Shown: in pieces, positions 8,445 through 15,012 of the stretch
How the letters are laid out: every line of letters starts with the position of its first letter
Position numbering within the stretch: position 1 is the first letter of the stretch
From: an uncultured Lachnospiraceae bacterium
GTDB lineage: Bacteria > Bacillota > Clostridia > Lachnospirales > Lachnospiraceae
Assembly: GCA_910584965.1 (NCBI GenBank)
Contig: CAJUDZ010000048.1
Location: 1-19,249, forward strand
DNA: 19,249 nucleotides
Direction of reading: 5' to 3'
Made by a program: the position numbers and the translations under genes
Notes under the pieces: model-generated
The model's input: only the letters and a program-made list of their open reading frames with translations
What the model was told of the DNA's origin: nothing
Databases searched by the model: none

Positions 8445-9281
8445 TCAATATGCGTTTTTTTCCTTTTCTCTTTCGCCCAGAATTTTAACGGGGCCGGAAA
8501 TGACTTCCCTCGCAACATATAAAATGCTGTCGGACCGGGAATCCATCATCCATTTCACAAGTGTCATCTCTCCCCGCTCGATCTCGATGCAGGTGATGCA
8601 GCGGGGATGAACGCAGCTTCCCGTATTGTAATAAAATGCAGGTTCCTCCGGCAGCACAGGGCGGTGGGTATGCCCTGTGACCAGAATGTGACGATGCGCT
8701 TCCGCCCAGCCGCGCAGACGTTCTTCGCACTTTTCCTTTACCTGATAATTCTTGGCGGCACTGGTAGGATCCAGAAAGCCCAGATTTTCCAGCGGACTCC
8801 AGAAATACCGCACCAGAAACCGGGCCAGGGGCCACAGCGTCGAATTGAGAAAACTGGCCTGATGGCCGTGGGTCAGGTACAGGGATTTCTCCGGCATGGC
8901 ATCTGCATACAGAATCACGGATTCCAGAAAGACCGGATTCTTTTTGCGGACAATGTCATGGTTTCCATAAAGGAGATAAAGGCGTCCTTTTTCCTCAAAC
9001 CGGGCGAACATACAGTAAGCGTCTTCGTGGATTTCGATAATATTACGCAGCTTCCGGTTTTCCCACAACTCCTCTCCGTCCCCCATTTCGATATAGGTAA
9101 ACCCGTTTCTGTAATAATGTTCCAACGCCGCATAATATAAATGCTGGTTTTTTAAAAAATTGTCCGAAGACGTGCCGACGCCTCTGTGGCAGTCGCTGAC
9201 CAGAACATACCTGGAACATTTGTTAAAGGGCAGCACCCGCGCTTTTTCAAAAGCACGCTCCAGACGCCTTCCGGCACTCAT
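8445..9281 (-). CDS. Calcineurin-like metallophosphoesterase
   Basis: Cytoplasmic phosphoesterase of 278 residues with the complete metal-binding set of the family: SDCHRG (Asp30, His32), GDGEELW (Asp68), YGNHD (Asn107, His108), THGH (138-140) and GHTHRP (His204, His206). The fold acts on phosphomono- or diesters; it recalls UDP-diacylglucosamine hydrolase-type and generic Gram-positive members, but a lipid A substrate is unlikely here and the true substrate is unknown. I chose ATG 9281 because it forms an ATGA overlap with the stop of the preceding DUF4474 gene and has GGAAGAG 7 bases upstream. An in-frame ATG at 9308 has no ribosome binding site and would overlap by 31 bases. The coupling suggests both products work together. 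Confidence 0.9.
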   Translation of the reverse strand: MSAGRRLERAFEKARVLPFNKCSRYVLVSDCHRGVGTSSDNFLKNQHLYYAALEHYYRNGFTYIEMGDGEELWENRKLRNIIEIHEDAYCMFARFEEKGRLYLLYGNHDIVRKKNPVFLESVILYADAMPEKSLYLTHGHQASFLNSTLWPLARFLVRYFWSPLENLGFLDPTSAAKNYQVKEKCEERLRGWAEAHRHILVTGHTHRPVLPEEPAFYYNTGSCVHPRCITCIEIERGEMTLVKWMMDSRSDSILYVAREVISGPVKILGEREKEKNAY

Positions 9282-10231
9282 GACCGCACTCTTCCATGCG
9301 GTCTGCATTTACGGCACCGTTTCGGCCGGCGGCAGCCGTTTTTCCTATGGCACCTCCTGTGGCAGCGGCGCAGACGCATCAGTTTTCGGAAACAAAACGG
9401 GATATAATAATAGAGAAACAGAATACGGTCTTCCGTACAGACAAAAGGTCTGGTAACCCACACAAAGAGACGGCAGTAAATCCGGTTCAGAAACTGAGAC
9501 AGCAGGCGGTGAAAACGGGTCAGCAGGCCGTAATGCCCGGGCATGGGCTTATGAAAAGTAAAAGAAAGGCACAGATTCCGTACCGAGATTGTTTCCTCCA
9601 GACAACCCGCCCGGCATAAGCCCCGGCGGAAAGCCTCCAGCATTTCTCCGTCGTGAAAACAGATCGAAGCCTCCATGCACAATTCAGAAGGGCGGGAAAA
9701 AACGCCCGGTATAAAAGCGGTCAGCCACCAGTGCCTGTCGGAAATTTTGACAAAGTCACCGTTCGCCTCATATAATTCCATAGAGCAGGGAAGCATTTCC
9801 TCTTCTCCGGCCGCCTCGAAAAGCGCCGTATGATATTCCGCTTCCGTCAGCAGCCTGTCGGCATGGTAAATACCGATCTCCGCGCCCGTGTTGATTCCGT
9901 ACTGGCCTTTCCAGAACTCGATCAGCCATGTTTTCCCGCGGTAATTGAAATAAACCGGAAGGGCGTCAAACACCATCTGGAAACGGGGCGCCATATAGTC
10001 ATAGAGCCAGGTGTAACCGGCGGCCTTCTGCCATGCGTCGACGGCAGACGAAAAATAACCGCAGCAACAGTGATAAAGGTAGCCAAAGGGTTCCGCCAGC
10101 TCCTCCAGCAAAGAACATTTCTCCCGCTTATCCATGCACGCAATCTTGCGGATTATTTTTTTTCTGCGGAAATGTCCAAAGAGCATGCCGATCAGAGCAA
10201 GCATCAATAAAATAATCAGAGCAATATACAT
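9278..10231 (-). CDS. DUF4474-domain membrane-anchored protein
   Basis: Protein of 317 residues with one N-terminal membrane segment (about 2-18) followed by basic residues, so the bulk is probably cytoplasmic. Residues about 45-220 match the pattern I recall for DUF4474 proteins of Clostridia: PFGYLY..., FSSAVDAWQKA.GY.WLYD, F.MVFDALPVYFNYRGKTW, LIEFWKGQYGINTGAEIGIY. The domain has no established function. The final 31 residues are unusually rich in Arg and Cys (RRCHRRCHRKNGCRRPKRC), unlike the rest of the protein. ATG 10231 has a strong GGAGG 7 bases upstream. Its stop overlaps the metallophosphoesterase start as ATGA, so the pair forms an operon. A hairpin-rich leader (10251-10370) lies immediately upstream. 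Confidence 0.8.
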   Translation of the reverse strand: MYIALIILLMLALIGMLFGHFRRKKIIRKIACMDKREKCSLLEELAEPFGYLYHCCCGYFSSAVDAWQKAAGYTWLYDYMAPRFQMVFDALPVYFNYRGKTWLIEFWKGQYGINTGAEIGIYHADRLLTEAEYHTALFEAAGEEEMLPCSMELYEANGDFVKISDRHWWLTAFIPGVFSRPSELCMEASICFHDGEMLEAFRRGLCRAGCLEETISVRNLCLSFTFHKPMPGHYGLLTRFHRLLSQFLNRIYCRLFVWVTRPFVCTEDRILFLYYYIPFCFRKLMRLRRCHRRCHRKNGCRRPKRCRKCRPHGRVRS

Positions 10232-10250
10232 AATAATCCTCCATGTCAGA

Positions 10251-10370
10251 GCAGTTTACTGCGATGACGCGCGTCGGAAATCTCAAATTTCCGACTGCGA
10301 TCATGGCAAATTTGAGGCTCTGACTCAAATGCCGATTGAAAAATTAGTACATCAGCATGATTTTTCAATC
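10251..10370 (-). other. Hairpin-rich leader or small repeat/RNA element
   Basis: A run of consecutive inverted repeats fills the gap upstream of the DUF4474 gene. They are: an 11-bp perfect stem (10334-10344 with 10360-10370, arm GATTGAAAAAT, 15-base loop); a 7-bp stem extended by GGC/GCC (10310-10316 with 10324-10330); a 9-bp perfect stem (10273-10281 with 10287-10295, arm GTCGGAAAT, 5-base loop); the palindrome GACGCGCGTC (10266-10275); and GCAGT-TT-ACTGC (10251-10262). None is followed by a clean T-tract on the minus strand. It may be a structured 5' leader, a small RNA, or a non-coding repeat element spread in the genome. Orientation is assumed from the downstream gene. Confidence 0.5.
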
Positions 10371-10383
10371 TACATAACCTATC

Positions 10384-10409
10384 ATTATATGTTGTTTTGC
10401 TCTATTATA
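10384..10409 (-). promoter_or_regulatory. Two TATAAT boxes upstream of DUF4474 gene
   Basis: Two perfect TATAAT hexamers occur on the minus strand at 10409-10404 and 10389-10384. Neither has a good TTGACA-like partner at 16-18 bases, so promoter activity is tentative. Transcription from here would include the whole hairpin-rich leader. Confidence 0.3.
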
Positions 10410-10425
10410 TGCCGCTTTTCGGAAA

Positions 10426-10442
10426 GGTTTACGTAGTAAACC
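10426..10442. other. Short hairpin after antiporter gene
   Basis: GGTTTAC-GTA-GTAAACC forms a 7-bp stem starting 11 bases beyond the antiporter stop. The neighbouring TTTCGG and CCGAAA can form an alternative outer pairing. There is no T-tract, so it is at best a weak terminator or mRNA end-stabiliser. Confidence 0.35.
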
Positions 10443-10452
10443 GAAACTTTTC

Positions 10453-11823
10453 TCAGTTTCCTGACGGTTTTCTTCCGTATCCGGTAAGTATCGACACAAG
10501 CAGTATCACCAGCATGCAGAGAGAATAATAATTCACAAAAGGCACGGAAGCCGGCGCCACCGCAAACCCTTCTCCGAACTGAGCCGACTGCTGCGCCGGA
10601 ATGACACAGTGTACCGTCCAGGGCGCCAGAAAACAGAACACGCAGCCCGTACAGTCCAGCAGATTCGCCCGGCGGTACCGGTTTAAGCCCGCTTTTTCCC
10701 CTATCTCACTGACCAGATCGCCAAGCGCCACGATAGCCACGGAAATAACACCTGTTACCATACTCAGGATGCCCACGGACAAAACGATAGCCGCCTCCGT
10801 ACTGCGCTCTTTTTTGGCAAAACGCTCCAGAAGCCCTCTCACATCCTCGAACAGACCGCCGCACTCCAGCACCCCAAGCAGGGCAAATACCATAACCAGC
10901 ATGGCCACCGTTCCGGCCGTTCCCGTGATTCCCTCAATGACCGCCCCGGATACCGAAAAACCGCCCGGAAATGAAATGAGCTCATCCACCGTATAAACGC
11001 CGGAAAGCAGACCGGCGGCAGTCCCCGCCAGAATCCCCCAGGACAGGGCCGTGATCAGGTGTTTCTTCATCATACACAGGATGATGATCACCACAGGAAC
11101 CACCAGCATGACCAGGCTGACCGGATCTGCTCCGCCGCCCGCCGCCGCGATCGCCGCATTTTCATCCGTTGTTCTGGTAAAAAGCAGGAACAGAACCAGC
11201 GCTCCGGCCGCCGCCGGCAGACTGTAACGCGTTCTGGTTTTCACCACCGTTCCCAAATCCGCATGCTGTGTTGCCGACGAAGCGATGGTGGTATCCGAGA
11301 TCGGCCCTAAATTATCCCCGAATGCAGCGCCCGACACAATGGCCCCGATCATAAATTCCGGCGCCGTCCCCGCCATTACGCCGACCGGAAACAAAATCGG
11401 AATCACCACAAAATAGGTGCCCACCGACGTTCCTGTTGCAAAGGCCAGCAGACAGGTAATGAGAAAGGCCGCCGCCGCAAAAAACCTTCCCGTAAAACCC
11501 GCCTCCACCGCATATGCCGCAATCGTCTGTACTACCCCGCTGGCAGAGATCAGTTTTCCCGAAACGGCCGCCAGTATGACTGCCAGTACGATTACGCCGA
11601 ACATCGGCTTGCCCAGACCGTATACAAGCGCTTCCCCGTATGCCTTTTCATCCTTCGCAAAAATAATTCCGGTTACAAGCGCGGCAAAAAATGCCAGCAC
11701 ATACCCGTTCACGTTGGACTGGCCGAATGCCGCCCATCCGATCATCGCCGCCGCGACGGCAAGCGGCGCCAGCTTTCCGATCTTTCCAAAACGAAATTCT
11801 ACTTTCTCCGCCTTACGCTCCAT
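10453..11823 (-). CDS. NhaC-family Na+/H+ antiporter
   Basis: Polytopic membrane transporter of 456 residues, the usual size for the family, with about eleven to twelve hydrophobic segments across its length. The signature GAAFGDNLGPISDTTIASS at about 165-183 is characteristic of NhaC-type exchangers and carries the polar residues expected for cation binding. A second conserved core region has LDCTGCVFCFLAPWTVHC and PAQQSAQ near the C-terminus. It should export Na+ (or another small cation or metabolite, as in malate-lactate MleN relatives) in exchange for protons. ATG 11823 is preceded by AGGAG with a 7-base gap; the in-frame TTG at 11829 would sit 1 base from that site and is rejected. It appears to be transcribed alone, followed by a short hairpin. 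Confidence 0.9.
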   Translation of the reverse strand: MERKAEKVEFRFGKIGKLAPLAVAAAMIGWAAFGQSNVNGYVLAFFAALVTGIIFAKDEKAYGEALVYGLGKPMFGVIVLAVILAAVSGKLISASGVVQTIAAYAVEAGFTGRFFAAAAFLITCLLAFATGTSVGTYFVVIPILFPVGVMAGTAPEFMIGAIVSGAAFGDNLGPISDTTIASSATQHADLGTVVKTRTRYSLPAAAGALVLFLLFTRTTDENAAIAAAGGGADPVSLVMLVVPVVIIILCMMKKHLITALSWGILAGTAAGLLSGVYTVDELISFPGGFSVSGAVIEGITGTAGTVAMLVMVFALLGVLECGGLFEDVRGLLERFAKKERSTEAAIVLSVGILSMVTGVISVAIVALGDLVSEIGEKAGLNRYRRANLLDCTGCVFCFLAPWTVHCVIPAQQSAQFGEGFAVAPASVPFVNYYSLCMLVILLVSILTGYGRKPSGN

Positions 11824-11868
11824 CTCCAAACTCCTTTATCCTTTATATTTTCATGCCATATAGGGGCT

Positions 11869-12015
11869 CTAACCTTCAATTACCCAGTCATATTCCTTTA
11901 AATCCAAACATCGGCCGCAATATTCACACCGGCCGCCGTTTAGCAATGACAGACTCGCGCCGCAGGAACTGCAGCGATACCTGAACCCACATAGCAGATA
12001 CTGATCAATGTCATT
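11869..12015 (-). pseudogene. Zinc-ribbon C-terminal fragment without a start codon
   Basis: A 48-codon open frame ends in TAG 46 bases before the antiporter ATG. It encodes a double CxxC ribbon: CGFRYRCSSCG, then 11 residues, then CEYCGRC, ending DLKEYDWVIEG. Such ribbons, with an aromatic DWV tail, occur at the ends of larger Clostridial proteins. There is no ATG, GTG or TTG in frame before the first Cys and an in-frame TAA lies at 12016-12018, so it is probably the decayed 3' end of a lost gene. A tiny protein with a non-standard start cannot be excluded. The rest of the 400-base gap between the antiporter and the surface-protein gene holds only the terminator described next. Confidence 0.45.
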
Positions 12016-12113
12016 TTATCATATGAAAGAAAGAAATACTATCTTTTCTGCCCTCATGCCTCTCTCACGCCCTGAGCAGCCTCTGAGCCACACCTCTGGA
12101 ACATTTTTTTTAC

Positions 12114-12161
12114 CAAAAAAACCTCCGGACTGCGTAATTCATCTTACATCAGTCCGAAGGT
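12114..12161 (-). terminator. Rho-independent terminator after surface protein
   Basis: On the minus strand ACCTTCGGACTG (12161-12150) pairs with CAGTCCGGAGGT (12132-12121), 12 bp with one G-U, around a 17-base loop, followed directly by seven T residues. It lies about 63 bases beyond the stop of the leucine-rich-repeat protein gene. Confidence 0.88.
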
Positions 12162-12224
12162 CTGTACAAACTTCGGGGTAACTCCGTTACCGCTTCACGC
12201 ACATCGCATTAACCGGTTCTGTTT

Positions 12225-14891
12225 CTACTTGTAAATCAGTGCATAAGCGTGAAATTTATCCGTTTTTATTGTGATTGTTCCGGGACTATTGTCCGAATCG
12301 TTATAAACATACGGCTTCCCGCCTTCTGTCACGCAGATCATCTTATACTGTCTGCCCTCTTTGTAAAGATCCGACGGGATTTGTATTGTCAGTTCCACTT
12401 CCTTATCCATGCTGTATCTGGCATTGGTAAGCGGGTAAATGTTATATGTCCTTCCGATCGTATAATCCCCGAGAACTGCCTCAAAAGACTTAAAGCACAT
12501 AGGTCCCTGCATTGCATTCTCTATTTCGATCGGATAGTCATTATCTTTTGATACGGTGCACCGAACGGCCTCTTTCCCCATGCAGGAATACCGTTTTATC
12601 TCATCAGGCGTTGTGGGTTTCCATGTTTCAATAACTGCTCCCATGCCTGAATTTATGAGAGATGATGCCATAAGACCGCTCTCACCATTGCCGCTGTCGG
12701 AATCCGTATGACTGCCCGAACTGCTGCCCGGTTTGTTACCGCCGGGCTGATTACCGCCGGGTGTTTCTCCGGGCTGATTGCCGGGCTTGTCACCGCCGGG
12801 GGTTTCTCCGGGCTGATTGCCGGGCTTATCACCGCCGGGGGTTTCTCCGGGCTGGTTGCCGGGCTTGTCACCGCCGGGGGTTTCTCCGGGCTGGTTGCCG
12901 GGCTGATCACCTCCGGGTGTTTCAGCATCGCCGCCTGTGTTGTCTCCGTCTCCCGGATTATTTTCGGTACCGTCATCCTCATCCCCGCCAGGATCCGGGT
13001 TCGTATCGGGAGTATAGTCATAATGTATTGCTGCCTGTGATAAATCGGATGTCGTATCGCTGTCTTTCCATATGCCGTTCCACTGTGCTTCGGTACCGGT
13101 AAAATATATGTCAGCCAGAGGACAGTTCTTAAAGGCGGCTCTCTCTATCGTCGTTACGCTGGCCGGAATGATAACGGTGGTAAAGGCAGAACAGGACGCA
13201 AAAGCAGAGTCTCCTATGGTTTCCACCCCCTGCGGAATTTCCACGCCGGCAAGCATCAGGCAGTTCTGAAACATCCCCGCCCCGATGCGGTCTATACTTT
13301 CAGGCAGTACCGCCTTCCTCAGATAATAGCACTGGCTAAACAGATTGTCACCCATCTTTACCTGTTTGCCGCCGGAAGCAAACGTCACGCTGTCCATTGC
13401 CGTGCATTGGAGAAATGCCGCGGCGCCTACCTCCACGACGCTGCCCGGTAAGGCTATCGAAGTAAGACTCGTGCAGGACCGGAAAGCATTTTGACCGATC
13501 GTTTCCACTCCTTCGTTCACAGTCACCGAACTAAGATTCTGACATTCTCGAAAAGCGCTTTCCCCGATCGTTTTCACACCGGACGGAATGGTCACGGAAA
13601 CAATCGAAGAAGCACAGAAAGCATTGCTGCCTATTGTTGTCACGCCGGAAGAAATCTCAACGCTGAAAAGCCCGCACTCCCGGAAAGCACAGGAGCCGAT
13701 TCCTGTGACGCCTTCCCCGATAACGACTTTCCTGATCTTTCCGGCGTTCCCGTTCCACGGCTGCTCTCCTACTCCGCCAAAATCCGGCATGGCGCCGGTA
13801 CCGGAAATTGTCAGTGTACCCGCTGTCGTCAGATTCCAGGCAAGCCCTCCGTCAAGCGTTCCGCTACCTATCGAAACATCGGCATCTGGATCCTCCGGCG
13901 GAACATAACCTGCCGGATATCTGGTGATGTAATGACTGGCGGTTCTCAGCACTTCGTCCTCAGACATCATCCGTCCCCAGTGAACCTGGCTGTTGTAATT
14001 TCCTTCGGCAACCAACACGCCCGCTTCGTTCGCTTCGAGCACGATCACGGTATGAGCATCATTGTTTACCTGTAAAATATCTCCGGCCTTGATATCCTCA
14101 AATGAGAAACTACCCGCCGCATATTTCCTGGCCGGCAGACTGCCAAAGGCTTTATCGCTGAGTTCAAAGGCAAAGGCTACGCAGCCTACGGCAGCAATAT
14201 TAACGCCGTCGAGGGTGCCGCCTTTCCATCTATAATATCCTTTTTGATCCGAATAAGGCTCGTCGTTGGTCCAGGGCGTTCCTTCTCTGTATTTATCCTG
14301 CTCCTTCAGCCCAATCAGGATACGATTGACTTCCTGAGGAGAAGGCACTTCGCCCTCACGTGCAGCCGATTCCTCCGCAGGTTCCGCCGTAAGAGCTTTT
14401 TTCTGCTGCATAAGCGCCTCCTGAGAAACATCGGCCGCATCGCCTCTGATATCAGTCTCTTCCGGCAAAACATCTCCTTCCTCCGGCAAAGCGGGAGCTT
14501 CCGGCGCTCCGTTCAAATCGTCACTGATGCCCGGTGCCTCCGTGTCCGCATCCGTATTTTCTCCCGGCAGAACATCCCCTTCTTCCTCCGGCAGAGCAGG
14601 GGCCTCCGGCGCTCCGTCCACATCATCACTGATGCCCGGTGCCTCCGTGTCCGCATCCGTATTTTCTCCCGGCAGAACATCCCCTTCTTCCTCCGGCAGG
14701 ACAGGGGTCTCCGGCGCTCCGTCCACATCATCGCCGGTGCCCGGTATGTCCGTGTCCGCATCCGTGTTTTCTCCCGGCAAAACATCCCCTTCTTCTTTCG
14801 GTAAGGGGATTTCCTGAGATGCGTGTACCACTGTCTGAGAAGAAATACAAATGCACAGCGCCAAAGCAACTGAAAAAATTCGTCGTTTCAA
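12225..14891 (-). CDS. Secreted BspA-like leucine-rich-repeat protein with papain-like domain
   Basis: Exported protein of 888 residues. Signal peptide at 1-24 (cleavage near VVHA-S). Residues 33-145 are three acidic 35-residue repeats (EEGDVLPGENTDADT...) plus a partial fourth. Residues about 185-325 look like an NlpC/P60- or CHAP-like cysteine peptidase/amidase fold, with candidate catalytic Cys237 (AVGCVAF), His280 (NDAHTVIVLE) and Asn298 (AEGNYN). Residues about 340-625 are BspA-type LRR_5 repeats (GVxTIGxxAFxxCxxLxSVTIP). A proline-glycine linker with 13-residue repeats spans 658-722. A C-terminal beta-rich domain (about 738-888) resembles those ending other Clostridial surface proteins. 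No sortase motif is present, so it is released or held non-covalently. The start is TTG 14891 with AGGAGG 8 bases upstream. It is transcribed alone between a consensus promoter and a terminator. Adhesion or cell-wall hydrolysis is the likely role, inferred from domains. Confidence 0.85.
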   Translation of the reverse strand: MKRRIFSVALALCICISSQTVVHASQEIPLPKEEGDVLPGENTDADTDIPGTGDDVDGAPETPVLPEEEGDVLPGENTDADTEAPGISDDVDGAPEAPALPEEEGDVLPGENTDADTEAPGISDDLNGAPEAPALPEEGDVLPEETDIRGDAADVSQEALMQQKKALTAEPAEESAAREGEVPSPQEVNRILIGLKEQDKYREGTPWTNDEPYSDQKGYYRWKGGTLDGVNIAAVGCVAFAFELSDKAFGSLPARKYAAGSFSFEDIKAGDILQVNNDAHTVIVLEANEAGVLVAEGNYNSQVHWGRMMSEDEVLRTASHYITRYPAGYVPPEDPDADVSIGSGTLDGGLAWNLTTAGTLTISGTGAMPDFGGVGEQPWNGNAGKIRKVVIGEGVTGIGSCAFRECGLFSVEISSGVTTIGSNAFCASSIVSVTIPSGVKTIGESAFRECQNLSSVTVNEGVETIGQNAFRSCTSLTSIALPGSVVEVGAAAFLQCTAMDSVTFASGGKQVKMGDNLFSQCYYLRKAVLPESIDRIGAGMFQNCLMLAGVEIPQGVETIGDSAFASCSAFTTVIIPASVTTIERAAFKNCPLADIYFTGTEAQWNGIWKDSDTTSDLSQAAIHYDYTPDTNPDPGGDEDDGTENNPGDGDNTGGDAETPGGDQPGNQPGETPGGDKPGNQPGETPGGDKPGNQPGETPGGDKPGNQPGETPGGNQPGGNKPGSSSGSHTDSDSGNGESGLMASSLINSGMGAVIETWKPTTPDEIKRYSCMGKEAVRCTVSKDNDYPIEIENAMQGPMCFKSFEAVLGDYTIGRTYNIYPLTNARYSMDKEVELTIQIPSDLYKEGRQYKMICVTEGGKPYVYNDSDNSPGTITIKTDKFHAYALIYK
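12726..12920 (-). repeat. 39-bp tandem repeats encoding PGGD(K/Q)PGNQPGE linker
   Basis: Four nearly identical 39-base units plus a degenerate fifth, each encoding TPGGDKPGNQPGE (first copy has Q for K). Because the unit is a multiple of three, copy-number change by slippage or recombination would alter linker length without breaking the frame. Confidence 0.9.
14457..14795 (-). repeat. 105-bp tandem repeats encoding acidic N-terminal segment
   Basis: Three near-identical 105-base units and a truncated fourth encode EEGDVLPGENTDADT...DDVDGAPE.P.LP. Units two and three differ at a few bases only (VDG versus LNG). They lie just after the signal peptide and probably form a flexible, negatively charged spacer. 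Confidence 0.9.
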
Positions 14892-14975
14892 TTTGGTAAC
14901 CTCCTGTTTCTAATTTAGGGAAAACTTTGGAATGATGATACCCTCCCATATCAGTATATAACTGTCCCAATCGTC

Positions 14976-15004
14976 ATGTTATTATTTTTGTTTTGGCTTG
15001 TCAA
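14976..15004 (-). promoter_or_regulatory. Strong sigma-A promoter for the surface-protein gene
   Basis: On the minus strand a perfect TTGACA (15004-14999) and TAACAT (14981-14976, four of six) are separated by exactly 17 bases. The -35 box starts 9 bases after the stop of the 508-codon gene, and the predicted leader is about 78 bases. This gives the surface-protein gene its own transcription start, independent of the upstream cluster. Confidence 0.7.
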
Positions 15005-15012
15005 TACGATTT

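Noticed and set aside
8445..9281. Assignment of the metallophosphoesterase as LpxH of lipid A synthesis
   Set aside because: The motifs are shared by many calcineurin-like enzymes, and the surrounding genes and start signals indicate a Gram-positive organism without lipid A.
12726..12920. Possible CRISPR array
   Set aside because: The units are contiguous tandem repeats with no variable spacers and lie in frame within a coding sequence.
12708..13040. Collagen-like or glycine-rich plus-strand frame over the 39-bp repeats
   Set aside because: Shadow of the PGGDKPGNQPGE linker on the minus strand.
14244..14804. 186-codon plus-strand frame across the 105-bp repeats
   Set aside because: Its repeats merely mirror the coding repeats of the surface protein, which has a signal peptide, promoter and terminator on the other strand.
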